Of a DNA stretch of 15,113 bases, positions 6,196-13,711 are shown in pieces. The notes under the pieces were generated by a model, which was given only the letters and a program-made list of their open reading frames with translations, was not told where the DNA came from and did no database searches. Positions within the stretch are counted from its first letter, which is position 1; every line of letters starts with the position of its first letter. Made by a program: the position numbers and the translations under genes. This DNA comes from DASQVO01 sp035640715 (lineage in GTDB: Bacteria; Actinomycetota; Actinomycetes; Streptosporangiales; Streptosporangiaceae), in assembly GCA_035640715.1 (NCBI GenBank), contig DASQVO010000161.1, forward strand, positions 1 to 15,113, given 5' to 3'.

Positions 6196-9042
6196 TCACG
6201 CCTCCGGCTTACGGGTCCTCCGGGGCCGTTCCCGCGCCTTCTCCATGGCGATGCGGGTCAGTTCGACACGGGACGATATACCGAGTTTGCGGAAGATCTG
6301 CCGCAGGTGGAAGGCGACGGTATGCGCGCTGATGAACATCTGGTCAGCCACCTGCTGGTTGGTCAGCCCCTGCGAGACCAGCTCGGAGATGGCACGCTCG
6401 GTGGCAGTGAGGCTGCTCCAGCCGGTGGCGGTCCTGCCCGCGGCAGCCCAGTGACGCCGCCGGACGCCAAGCCTGCGAAGCCTGCGGCGCACCCGCGCCA
6501 CGTCCCTGGCCGCCCCTGCTGCCGCGTAATCATCGAGCGCGCGGCTGAAGCTTGCGATCGCGTCGGCGCTGCCCGTTCGGGCTAGCAACATCCCGAGATC
6601 CTCCAAGGCGGACGCGCGGGCCCACTGGTCGGCGTGCTCGGCGCCCGCCTGCTCAAGACGGCCGCGGTCCCCGTCAGCGATGCCGGCGGCGTGCGCGGCT
6701 GAGGTGATGATGATCGGCAGCCCGGCGTTCCCGGCGGCGATCTCACCTGCCATCGCCGCCGCCGCGGCGGCCCGGCCGGAATCGCCCGCCGCCAGGGCCG
6801 TCCGGGTCAGCCAGGCGGCGAATGCCGGATCCCACAAGAGCAGGAACCGGTGATGGCGAAGGTCGTCGTAAACACCCGCGAGCATCTCCAGCCCCGCCCT
6901 GGGGCCCGTGCGTGCCTCCTCGGCCTGGGCCGCGATCACGGTGCCCCAGCTGTCCGCGTAGGCAGCGCCAGACAGCGGCCGGCCCCGGACGTGCTGGATG
7001 GCCGCGGTCACGTCACCGTGGCGCAGGGCCACGCTGGCGAGGACGACCGGCGCCATGGAATCGCGGACGTGCGCGCCCGCGTCGCTGGTAACGCCGAGGG
7101 CAGCCTCGGCATCGGTGGTGGCGTCATCGAGCCGGCCTTCTGCCAGGGCCATCCGGGCGCGCAATGTCGCCGGGGTCGCTGACCAGCCCGTGGGGGCGAG
7201 CGCGTCGATGTGATCGGGAGCGGCACGGATAAGGGCCCGTGCCTCGCCGAACCGGCGGAGATCCACCAGCCGGGAGGCGAGGAACAGATGAGGGTGAAAT
7301 CGCCGGGCATCCGGCGGCAGCCCGTCCCCGCGGCGGACCGCATCGGACGACAGGTCCAGGGCATCCGTCACGTCTCCGGCTTCCCACCGCGTGATGGCCA
7401 GTGCCACCAGCGCCGCGATCACCACATCCCGCTGCTCGCCGTCTCGTGCGGCCAAAATGGCCTGGGCCGTCTCGGCCAGGTGCGGGCCATCCCGCAGGCC
7501 GATCAGCGCCCGCAGGCGCGCGATCATGGCATCTGCCCGGAGCTCACTGGAAAGCCGCGGCTCGGCGAGTACGCGCTCGGCCTCGGCCAGGGCGTCACCG
7601 GCCGCACCGCTCATTGCGAGCGCAGAGGACAGCGCACAGCGCAGCCGGGCGCTGCTCGCCGCCGGCTGGGGCACCACCAGTGCCGTCCGGGCCAGCTCGG
7701 CCGCCTCGTCGGGTCGGCCCGCGGCGGCCAGCGCCTCCGCAGCGCTCACCGACCGGGCCAGTACCCGCGGATCCCCGGGCGGCGTGAGTTCCAGGGCGCG
7801 GGCGGCGAGATCTGCGGCGATGTCCGGTGATGACGGCAGCACTTCGGCCGAGGCGCGGTCCAGCCCGGCCAGCGCGGTGCAATCGCCGCTGCCGGCGCCG
7901 CTGAGGAGGTGAACGGCGGCCGAGGCTGCCGCGCCGCCGCGTTCCAGCAGCGCCTCGCCGAACTGCCAGTGCAGGGCCTGCCTGACCGGTAGCGGCAGGG
8001 CCTCCGAGACGGCCTGCCACACCAGCTCGTTCCGGAAGACCAGCGAGTCCGAGGTCGCGACCAGGACCCTTGCCGTAAGCGCTTCCTGGACCACCGGCAG
8101 CAATGCGGCCGGAGACGTGCCCAGCAGCGTGGTCGCGTCTTCGAGCCGGAACGAACGGCCGAGAACCGATGCCGCCTCGAGAAGGTGCCGGGCCGCGGCG
8201 CTGAGCCGCTCGAGCATCCGGCGCGTCATCGCCTGAATCCGCCGTGGCAGGCACGCCGACACCAGGCCGACCCGGCCATCGCGGATCACGAGGCCGTTCT
8301 CGTCCCACAGGCCGCCCATGAGCTCGGTCAGCATCTGCGGGTTTCCCGCGGCGCCCGCGGCCAGTGCCATCAGGCCCGCATCGGGCACAGCGCCGACCGC
8401 GTCGGTGATCAGGCGCGCCACCGCGTCGTCGCTGAGCGGCCGGAGGGTGATGCGGGTGGCGCCATCACCCTCCAGGAGATCGAAAAGCCGCCCGGAGCCG
8501 TTTCCGTCGTCGGGGCTGCGCCGGGCCAGGATCCAGCTCAGCGGATACGACGAAAGCTGCCACGGCAGCGTCCGCAGCGCCTGCAGGGTGGCCGGATCCG
8601 CCCAGTGCAGGTCGTCCATGCTGACCACCAGCGGCCCGGTCGATGCCCTGCTTTCCAGGCGCGCCCGCAAAGCGGCGACCAGCCACATCGGCAGCCCGGT
8701 GATGCCGCGCAGTGTCGCCTCGTCGGCCAGTGTCGCCGGGGCCTCGTTCAGCGCCGCGAACAGCGGCTCGAGCGGCATGAAACGGCTCAGCTCATCTGCC
8801 GACGCGGCGATGAGGGAGACGTTCTCGGCGTGGGCGACCCTGGCCGCCTCCGAGAGCAGCAGGGACTTGCCCATGCCCGGCTCTCCCTCGATGAGCAGGA
8901 CGCCCCCGCGCCCCTTCCGTGCCCGTCGCACCAGATCGGAAACTGCCTGCTGCTCGTCTTCGCGGCCATGTATGGCCGTGCATTCCAGCTGGTCGTTCCC
9001 GGGGCAGCTGCCTGCCCCTTCCTTGGTGGGCAGGGCTGTCAT
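6196..9042 (-). CDS. LuxR family (LAL) transcription regulator with N-terminal STAND ATPase
   Basis: A 948-residue regulator of the large ATP-binding LuxR type (LAL, MalT-like). The N-terminal AAA/STAND ATPase has IHGREDE at 24-30, Walker A GEPGMGKS at 53-60, and Walker B LVVSMDDLHWAD at 138-149. A long alanine-rich helical middle part, with repeats resembling TPR units (for example GRPDEAAELARTAL and RRFGEARALIRAA), probably forms the sensor and oligomerisation region. The C-terminal LuxR helix-turn-helix lies at about 878-937, with LTATERAISELVSQG and SAHTVAFHLRQIFRKLG. LAL proteins are usually positive regulators switched by ligand and ATP; the ligand here is unknown. The start is uncertain: ATG 9042, with GGGCGGG seven bases upstream, is chosen, while GTG at 9072 in the same frame would add ten residues and has no well-spaced ribosome binding site. 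It faces away from the chaperone cluster across about 640 gene-free bases. Confidence 0.93.
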   Translation of the reverse strand: MTALPTKEGAGSCPGNDQLECTAIHGREDEQQAVSDLVRRARKGRGGVLLIEGEPGMGKSLLLSEAARVAHAENVSLIAASADELSRFMPLEPLFAALNEAPATLADEATLRGITGLPMWLVAALRARLESRASTGPLVVSMDDLHWADPATLQALRTLPWQLSSYPLSWILARRSPDDGNGSGRLFDLLEGDGATRITLRPLSDDAVARLITDAVGAVPDAGLMALAAGAAGNPQMLTELMGGLWDENGLVIRDGRVGLVSACLPRRIQAMTRRMLERLSAAARHLLEAASVLGRSFRLEDATTLLGTSPAALLPVVQEALTARVLVATSDSLVFRNELVWQAVSEALPLPVRQALHWQFGEALLERGGAAASAAVHLLSGAGSGDCTALAGLDRASAEVLPSSPDIAADLAARALELTPPGDPRVLARSVSAAEALAAAGRPDEAAELARTALVVPQPAASSARLRCALSSALAMSGAAGDALAEAERVLAEPRLSSELRADAMIARLRALIGLRDGPHLAETAQAILAARDGEQRDVVIAALVALAITRWEAGDVTDALDLSSDAVRRGDGLPPDARRFHPHLFLASRLVDLRRFGEARALIRAAPDHIDALAPTGWSATPATLRARMALAEGRLDDATTDAEAALGVTSDAGAHVRDSMAPVVLASVALRHGDVTAAIQHVRGRPLSGAAYADSWGTVIAAQAEEARTGPRAGLEMLAGVYDDLRHHRFLLLWDPAFAAWLTRTALAAGDSGRAAAAAAMAGEIAAGNAGLPIIITSAAHAAGIADGDRGRLEQAGAEHADQWARASALEDLGMLLARTGSADAIASFSRALDDYAAAGAARDVARVRRRLRRLGVRRRHWAAAGRTATGWSSLTATERAISELVSQGLTNQQVADQMFISAHTVAFHLRQIFRKLGISSRVELTRIAMEKARERPRRTRKPEA

Positions 9043-9247
9043 AGGGCAGCCCGCCCGCTGGTGCTCGCGCACACTTCTTGCACGCGCCGGTCATCATGCG
9101 GCCGCGCGGGCAGGTCACCTGACAAGGCCTGTCGACCCGCTCTCGCCCCCGGATGGGGCCGCGATCTCGCTCAACGATGGTCCTTAACTGCCGTCGCCGC
9201 GAGTTGGCTTCCGCCTTTCCCCATAACCCGTAGCCAGCATGCGACGA

Positions 9248-9267
9248 CGTACGGTCACGACCGTACG
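9248..9267. promoter_or_regulatory. 20-bp palindrome, candidate operator
   Basis: Arms CGTACGGTC (9248-9256) and GACCGTACG (9259-9267) are exact complements, separated by AC. The site lies 205 bases upstream of the LAL start and 414 bases upstream of hsp20, in the divergent gap. Its length and symmetry suit a dimeric regulator. The core CGTACG recurs twice close to hsp20. No known regulator consensus is recognised in it. Confidence 0.5.
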
Positions 9268-9365
9268 CAGCGTGTGCCCGTTCCACATCCTCAATCTGAG
9301 TAGCCCTCCATGCGGTCCCCCGTGGCCCCGGCGGCCTGGCCGGGCACGTACCCCCGGCGATGGCG

Positions 9366-9398
9366 TTTCCCGGCAGCATTTCCGGCTCCGTTTCCGGC
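9366..9398. repeat. Three TTTCC(C)GGC units
   Basis: TTTCCCGGC at 9366-9374, and TTTCCGGC at 9379-9386 and 9391-9398, start 13 and 12 bases apart. They stand out by their TTT runs in GC-rich, gene-free DNA between the two divergent units. Function unknown. Confidence 0.35.
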
Positions 9399-9617
9399 GG
9401 CAGCGGCTCTACCTGCGGATATTCCCCGGATCCGCCGGGCCGCCGGGGCTGGAGGATTAGCCGGATTGACGATGCGGGATCCGCCGGGGCGGACAAGCGT
9501 AAGAGGTGCGGGCACGGGGGCGGCGTGCCGCTCAGCCTGGGAAACGGGCATGGGGCGCCGGCGATCGCCGCGTCAACGGAGCGCAGGCCCTGCCAGCGTA
9601 CGCACCCCCCGCCGCGC

Positions 9618-9657
9618 ACGGATCCAGCCAGAGCACGTACGGATCCAGCCAGAGCAC
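9618..9657. repeat. Tandem 19-bp direct repeat directly upstream of hsp20
   Basis: The 19-base unit ACGGATCCAGCCAGAGCAC occurs at 9618-9636 and again, without a mismatch, at 9639-9657, so the period is 21 bases (two helical turns). The second copy ends 24 bases before the hsp20 ATG and 13 bases before its ribosome binding site (GGAGG at 9671-9675). This close to the gene it lies at the likely promoter, start of transcription or 5' leader. It is a good candidate for a tandem binding site, but a recent slippage duplication is also possible. Confidence 0.6.
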
Positions 9658-9681
9658 ACACCTAGCCACAGGAGGCCAGGA

Positions 9682-10164
9682 ATGGCAATGCTTCCCACCC
9701 GCCGCAGCGGGCAGCACCCTGCTCTCATCGACCCGACCCGCGAGTTCGAGGACATCTACGACCGCATGGGCCAGCTGATGAACTTCGCGTTCAGCAACCT
9801 CGGCCTCGGCGCCCCCGGCAGAGTCATCGACATGCCGTGGGCGCCCCCGGCCGACGTGTCCGAGACCGACGACGCCTACGTGATCCATGTGGAGCTTCCC
9901 GGCGTGCGCAGGGACGAGATCAACGTCGAAATGCGTGACCGGGAGGTGGTCATAAGCGGCGAGGTGAAGGAACAGGAGGAGGAGAAGGGCGGCCAGCGGC
10001 GCCGGAGCTCGCGCCGCACCGGCCGCTTCGAGTACCGGGCCTACCTGCCGGGCGACATCAATCCCGACGGGGTCAACGCCCAGCTTTCCGACGGAATCCT
10101 GACGGTCAGGGTGCCGAAGTCCGAGGCTGCCAAGCCGCACCGCATCGAGGTCACCGGCAGCTGA
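9682..10164 (+). CDS. hsp20: Hsp20/alpha-crystallin family small heat-shock protein
   Basis: A 160-residue small heat-shock protein. It would hold unfolding proteins in a refoldable state without ATP and pass them to DnaK and ClpB, both encoded downstream. The alpha-crystallin domain spans about 53-147: PPADVSETDDAYVIHVELPG (55-74), RDEINVEMRDREVVISGE (77-94), RFEYRAYLP (115-123) and the closing AQLSDGILTVRVPK (133-146). The short tail has the I-x-V motif (HRIEV, 154-158) that packs onto neighbouring subunits. A charged insert EQEEEKGGQRRRSSRR (97-112) replaces the loop between two strands. ATG 9682 follows GGAGG (9671-9675) by six bases; the same frame is open upstream to 9310, but that part reads as arginine/proline-rich noise. 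A strong hairpin follows at 10181-10210, so much of its mRNA may end before dnaK. Confidence 0.95.
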   Translation: MAMLPTRRSGQHPALIDPTREFEDIYDRMGQLMNFAFSNLGLGAPGRVIDMPWAPPADVSETDDAYVIHVELPGVRRDEINVEMRDREVVISGEVKEQEEEKGGQRRRSSRRTGRFEYRAYLPGDINPDGVNAQLSDGILTVRVPKSEAAKPHRIEVTGS

Positions 10165-10180
10165 GCGGAACCCCCGCAGA

Positions 10181-10210
10181 GGTCCTGGTGCCCGGCGCGG
10201 CACCAGGACC
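10181..10210. terminator. Strong hairpin between hsp20 and dnaK
   Basis: GGTCCTGGTGCC (10181-10192) and GGCACCAGGACC (10199-10210) form a perfect 12-bp stem with a six-base loop CGGCGC. It starts 17 bases after the hsp20 stop. No U-run follows. It may be a full or partial terminator, or a processing/stability barrier giving unequal hsp20 and dnaK levels. Confidence 0.6.
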
Positions 10211-10234
10211 GGAAGCCGGGGGCCGGGAGCCGGT

Positions 10235-10253
10235 CAGACCAGAGAGGGGTCTG
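10235..10253 (+). promoter_or_regulatory. Small hairpin in the dnaK leader
   Basis: CAGACC (10235-10240) and GGTCTG (10248-10253) form a 6-bp stem with loop AGAGAGG, ending about 25 bases before the dnaK ribosome binding site (GGGGAGG at 10278-10284). It does not cover the binding site, so an RNA-thermometer role is not supported by this hairpin alone. It may be chance. Confidence 0.25.
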
Positions 10254-10288
10254 CAGGGCCCAGAGCGGGGAGCCGCAGGGGAGGAACA

Positions 10289-12169
10289 ATGGCAAGAGCA
10301 GTCGGGATCGATCTCGGCACCACCAATTCTGTGATCGCGGCTATGGAAGCCGGCAAGCCGACGGTGATTCCCAATGCCGAGGGATCGCGCACCACGCCAT
10401 CGGTAGTGGCCTTCACCGATCAGGGCGAGCGGCTGGTTGGCCAGCTGGCGCGCCGGCAGGCGATCTTGAACCCTAAGGGCACGATCTATTCGGCCAAACG
10501 CTTCATCGGCCGCCGGTATGACGAGGTGACCAGCGAGCTGAACGCGGTCTCGTTCGACGTGGTGCCCGGGCCGGACGGCACGGCGCGGTTCAAGGTCGGT
10601 GGCAAGCTGTACGCACCCGAGGAGATCTCCGCACTCATCCTGCGCAAGCTCGCCGAGGATGCCGGGAAGTTCCTTGGCGAGCGGGTGACCGAGGCGGTCA
10701 TCACCGTGCCCGCCTATTTCAACGATGCCCAGCGGTCGGCCACCAGGGACGCCGGCCGCATCGCCGGCCTGGAAGTCCTCCGGATCATCAACGAGCCGAC
10801 CGCGGCCGCCCTCGCCTACGGGCTCGACAAGAAGGAAAACGAGACCGTGCTGGTGTACGACCTGGGCGGGGGCACATTCGACGTCAGCATCCTGAATATC
10901 GGTGACGGCGTGATCGAGGTGCGCGCGACGTCCGGCGACACCCACCTCGGCGGTGACGACTTCGACCGCCGCATCGTCGACTACCTCGCCGATGAGTTCC
11001 AGCGCAACAACGGCATCGATCTCCGGCAGGATCCGCAGGCGCTTCAGCGCCTGTTCGAGGCCGCGGAGAAGGCGAAGGTAGAGCTGTCGGCGGTGACGCA
11101 GACGACGGTGAGCCTGCCGTTCATCACGGCCGACGCCACGGGCCCGAAGCACCTGAACACCACGCTGATGCGCTCGACGTTCGAGCAGCTCATCGCCGAC
11201 CTGATCGAGCGCACTATCGAGCCGGTGCGCCAGGCGATGTCCGACGCGAAGCTCACCGAGGCCGACATCGACGAGGTGATCCTGGTCGGCGGCTCCACCC
11301 GCATCCCCGCGGTGCAGAACCTGGTCCGCCGCCTGACCGGCGGCAAGGACCCGAACATGACCGTCAACCCCGACGAGGTCGTCGCCCTGGGCGCGGCCAT
11401 CCAGGCGGCGGTCATCAAGGGCGAGGTCAAGGACGTGGTGCTGCTGGATGTCATCCCGCTGTCGCTGGGCATCGAGACCCTGGGCGGCGTCATGACCAAG
11501 ATCATCGAGCGCAACACGACGATTCCCACCCGCCGCACCGAGGTATTCTCGACGGCCGAGGACAACCAGTCCGCGGTCGACGTCGTCGTCCTCCAGGGAG
11601 AGCGGGAGCGGGCCGCCGACAACCGGGTACTCGGCCGGTTCCGGCTGGAGAACATCCGCCCGGCACCCCGCGGCGTCCCGCAGATCGAGGTCACCTTCGA
11701 CATCGACGCCAACGGCATCCTCCACGTTTCGGCGCGGGACAAGGACACCGGTGCCGAGCAGCGCATCACCATCAGCGAAACCACGAACCTGGATCAGGCC
11801 GAGGTCGAGCGGATGATCGCCGAGGCGGAGCGCCACCGCACGGAAGACCTGCGGCTGCGTGAGCAGATCGACGCCCGCAACGAGCTTGACTCGGCCGCCT
11901 ACCAGCTGGAGCGGCGCCTGAGCGAGCTCGGGGACAGCGCTCCCCCGCACGAGCGGGCCCGCGCGGAGATGCTGATCACCGACGCGCGCAAGGCCATCAG
12001 CGAGGACGCCCCGCTGGAGCGGCTGCGGACGCTGACCGGTGAGCTGCAGCAGGCCTACTACAGCCTCAGCAGCGCGGCACAGCAGGGCGCCGCGGCACAG
12101 CAGGGCGCCGGCAGCGCAGCGAGCGATGCCGACGACGTCATTGACGCCGATTTCACCACACGGGAGTGA
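10289..12169 (+). CDS. dnaK: Molecular chaperone DnaK (Hsp70)
   Basis: A 626-residue Hsp70. It binds exposed hydrophobic segments of client proteins in cycles of ATP hydrolysis stimulated by a J-protein and reset by GrpE, both encoded next. Phosphate-binding motifs GIDLGTTNSV (6-15) and VYDLGGGTFDVS (189-200), the adenosine motif VILVGGSTRIPAVQ (330-343), and the interdomain linker DVVLLDV (382-388) are intact. The beta substrate domain starts at IPLSLGIETLGG and the helical lid follows about residue 500. The tail carries a duplicated AAQQGA, then DADDVIDADFTTRE, close to the acidic DDV(V/I)DAEF ending of actinobacterial DnaK. Length and the compact nucleotide domain are as in Gram-positive DnaK. 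The ATG at 10289 follows GGGGAGG by four bases. Whether this is the only dnaK of the genome cannot be told; the neighbours suggest it may be a second, CbpA-type copy. Confidence 0.98.
   Translation: MARAVGIDLGTTNSVIAAMEAGKPTVIPNAEGSRTTPSVVAFTDQGERLVGQLARRQAILNPKGTIYSAKRFIGRRYDEVTSELNAVSFDVVPGPDGTARFKVGGKLYAPEEISALILRKLAEDAGKFLGERVTEAVITVPAYFNDAQRSATRDAGRIAGLEVLRIINEPTAAALAYGLDKKENETVLVYDLGGGTFDVSILNIGDGVIEVRATSGDTHLGGDDFDRRIVDYLADEFQRNNGIDLRQDPQALQRLFEAAEKAKVELSAVTQTTVSLPFITADATGPKHLNTTLMRSTFEQLIADLIERTIEPVRQAMSDAKLTEADIDEVILVGGSTRIPAVQNLVRRLTGGKDPNMTVNPDEVVALGAAIQAAVIKGEVKDVVLLDVIPLSLGIETLGGVMTKIIERNTTIPTRRTEVFSTAEDNQSAVDVVVLQGERERAADNRVLGRFRLENIRPAPRGVPQIEVTFDIDANGILHVSARDKDTGAEQRITISETTNLDQAEVERMIAEAERHRTEDLRLREQIDARNELDSAAYQLERRLSELGDSAPPHERARAEMLITDARKAISEDAPLERLRTLTGELQQAYYSLSSAAQQGAAAQQGAGSAASDADDVIDADFTTRE
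12074..12109 (+). repeat. Tandem 18-bp duplication in the dnaK tail
   Basis: The unit GCGGCACAGCAGGGCGCC is present twice without mismatch (12074-12091 and 12092-12109), giving AAQQGA twice in the disordered C-terminal tail of DnaK. It keeps the frame and lengthens the linker before the acidic end. Perfect identity suggests a recent slippage event. Confidence 0.85.
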
Positions 12170-12170
12170 C

Positions 12171-12737
12171 GTGGCGGGAGAACGCGGACCCGGCGGGGGC
12201 GCCGCTCAGGGCCACAACCAGCCGCAGGGCAACTCCCCGGCCGACCTTACACAGGACAGCCCGGAGGTGGCCCAGGATGCGGCCGCGACGCTTGCGGACC
12301 TGCAGGCGCGGGTGAAAGTCCTGGAGGAGGAGTGGCGGCGGGCCCTCGCCGACGCGGATAACCTGCGCAAGCGCTTCGCCCGGGACCTGGAGCGGATGCG
12401 GGCGGAGGCACGCGCCGAGGCGGCGCGGCAGTGGCTGCCCGTGGTGGACAACCTGGACCGTGCCGTTGAGCATGCGGAGTCCGATCCGGGTGCCCTCATC
12501 GAGGGCCTTCGCGCGATCAGGGACCAGGCCGTGCGCGTCCTGGCGGACCTCGGCTTCCCCCGCCGCGACGACACCGGTGAGCCATTTGACCCTGCCCGCC
12601 ACGAGGCCACAGCATCCGTGACAGGCACCGACGCCTCACCCGGGACGGTCGTGCAGGTCGTGCGGCCGGCATACGGTTCCGCGGACCGGCAGCTCCGGCC
12701 GGCCCAGGTCGTCGTGGCGAATGCGAATGGTCGCTAA
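12171..12737 (+). CDS. grpE: Nucleotide exchange factor GrpE
   Basis: A 188-residue GrpE, the co-chaperone that opens the DnaK nucleotide pocket so ADP is replaced by ATP. The first 35 residues are a disordered Gly/Gln/Asp-rich tail. A long coiled coil follows (about 38-88, LADLQARVKVLEEEWRRALA onward, with DADNLRKRF), then the family motif LPVVDNLDRAVEHA (89-102). The C-terminal beta domain has EPFDPARHEA (137-146), GTVVQVVRPAYG (158-169) and RQLRPAQVVV (173-182). The start is GTG 12171, one base after the dnaK TGA, with GGGAG (12162-12166) as ribosome binding site inside the dnaK end. An upstream ATG at 12039 in the same frame would run far into dnaK and is rejected. Its stop TAA shares its last A with the ATG of the next gene, so translation is coupled. 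Confidence 0.95.
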   Translation: MAGERGPGGGAAQGHNQPQGNSPADLTQDSPEVAQDAAATLADLQARVKVLEEEWRRALADADNLRKRFARDLERMRAEARAEAARQWLPVVDNLDRAVEHAESDPGALIEGLRAIRDQAVRVLADLGFPRRDDTGEPFDPARHEATASVTGTDASPGTVVQVVRPAYGSADRQLRPAQVVVANANGR

Positions 12738-13711
12738 TGCCGCCGGCGAGGGACTACTACCAGGTCCTGGGTGTGCCGCGGAACGCTAGCCAGGAGGAGA
12801 TCCAGCAGGCCTACCGCAAGCTCGCCCGTGCCTATCACCCCGACCTGAACAAGGATCCCGACGCAGAGGAACGGTTCAAGGACATCTCCGAGGCGTACGC
12901 CGTCTTGTCGGATCCGGAGGAGCGCAGGCGTTACGACGCGTTCGGGCCGGACTTCCGGCAGGTGAGCCCGGACGTGGATCCGGATGCCTTCAGGCGGGCA
13001 GGCGCCGGCGGCAGGACATGGCGGAGCGGGGCCGGACGGGCCAAGGCAGGCCAGGGGGCAGGACGCGGATTCGGCTTCGGGGCCGGTGAGGGCATCGACC
13101 TGGACGACCTTCTCGGCGGCATGTTCGGCGGCCTCGGCGGCGGCCTCGGCGGCCTCGGCCGGGGCCCGGTAGCCGGCGCCGACCAGGAAGCCGAGCTGGA
13201 GATCAGTGTCGAGGAGGCCTACCGGGGCGGCCGCCGCACCATCACCCTCGGGGGGCGCCAGGGAACCACGCGGACCCTCGATGTGACGATCCCGGCCGGC
13301 GTCGCCAACGGCCAGCGCATCCGGCTGGCCGCCCAGGGCGGCCAGGGCAGCGACGGCGGGCCCGCCGGCGACCTGTACCTCATCGTGCGCATCGCCCCGC
13401 ATCCCAGGTACCGCGTCGAGGGCCGCGACGTATACATGGACCTGCCGCTCGCCCCGTGGGAAGCAGCACTGGGCACGACCGTCGCGGTGGAGGTGCCGAG
13501 CGGCGAGGTCAAGGTGAAGGTCCCGGCCGGCACATCGAGTGGCCGGCGGCTACGGCTGCCCGGCCGCGGCCTGCCCAATCCGCGCGGCCAGCCCGGCGAC
13601 CTCTACGCCGAGGTCAGGATCGTGGTCCCGGCCAGGCTGTCCCGCGATGAACGGCGGCTGTTCGAAGAGCTCGCCAAGGTGTCCACCTTCGAGCCGAGGA
13701 GCCAACGGTGA
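12737..13711 (+). CDS. cbpA: DnaJ-type J-protein without zinc finger (CbpA type)
   Basis: A 324-residue class B J-protein that would stimulate DnaK ATPase and deliver clients. The J-domain covers about 5-70: DYYQVLGVPRNASQEEIQQA, the invariant HPD at 34-36, then ERFKDISEAYAVLSDPEERRRYD. A Gly-rich region (about 89-145), with GGMFGGLGGGLGGLGRG from imperfect CGGCGGCCT repeats near 13126-13160, leads to two C-terminal beta-sandwich domains (151 to the end) with LDVTIPAGVANGQRIRL, GDLYLIVRIAPHPRY, VKVPAGTSSGRRLRLPGRG and GDLYAEVRI. The four CxxCxGxG zinc motifs of classical DnaJ are absent, so it is of CbpA/DNAJB type. It starts at ATG 12737, overlapping the grpE stop by one base, and ends in GTGA overlapping the CbpM-like gene by four bases. 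The symbol cbpA fits the domain layout and the partner; dnaJ would also be used. Confidence 0.93.
   Translation: MPPARDYYQVLGVPRNASQEEIQQAYRKLARAYHPDLNKDPDAEERFKDISEAYAVLSDPEERRRYDAFGPDFRQVSPDVDPDAFRRAGAGGRTWRSGAGRAKAGQGAGRGFGFGAGEGIDLDDLLGGMFGGLGGGLGGLGRGPVAGADQEAELEISVEEAYRGGRRTITLGGRQGTTRTLDVTIPAGVANGQRIRLAAQGGQGSDGGPAGDLYLIVRIAPHPRYRVEGRDVYMDLPLAPWEAALGTTVAVEVPSGEVKVKVPAGTSSGRRLRLPGRGLPNPRGQPGDLYAEVRIVVPARLSRDERRLFEELAKVSTFEPRSQR

Larger units (their letters stand above)
9043..9681. other. Gene-free divergent regulatory region between LAL regulator and hsp20
   Basis: These 639 bases carry no convincing gene; the longest open frames are arginine- and proline-rich shadows. It must hold the promoters of both divergent units. 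Seen in it: an 11-bp odd palindrome CAGGTCACCTG (9111-9121), a 20-bp palindrome (9248-9267), three TTTCC(C)GGC units (9366-9398), a 12-bp direct repeat GGATCCGCCGGG (9428-9439 and 9477-9488), a 19-bp direct repeat (9618-9657), and CGTACG at 9248, 9262, 9597 and 9636. A lone TTGACG at 9466-9471 has no good -10 partner. On the minus strand GGAAC (9284-9280) is followed after 18 bases by GTC, which could be an ECF-type promoter overlapping the 20-bp palindrome, but this is weak. No HAIR (CTTGAGT-N7-ACTCAAG) or CIRCE (TTAGCACTC-N9-GAGTGCTAA) is visible. Confidence 0.7.

Noticed and set aside
8185..9303. 372-codon frame opposite the 5' half of the LAL gene
   Set aside because: Antisense shadow; the opposite strand encodes Walker A and B motifs.
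9310..9681. In-frame N-terminal extension of Hsp20 by 124 codons
   Set aside because: The residues are Arg/Pro/Ala-rich without family similarity, cross the 19-bp repeats, and ATG 9682 has a proper ribosome binding site.
10151..11950. 599-codon open frame opposite dnaK
   Set aside because: It is the mirror frame of a fully convincing dnaK; long antisense frames are routine in GC-rich coding DNA.
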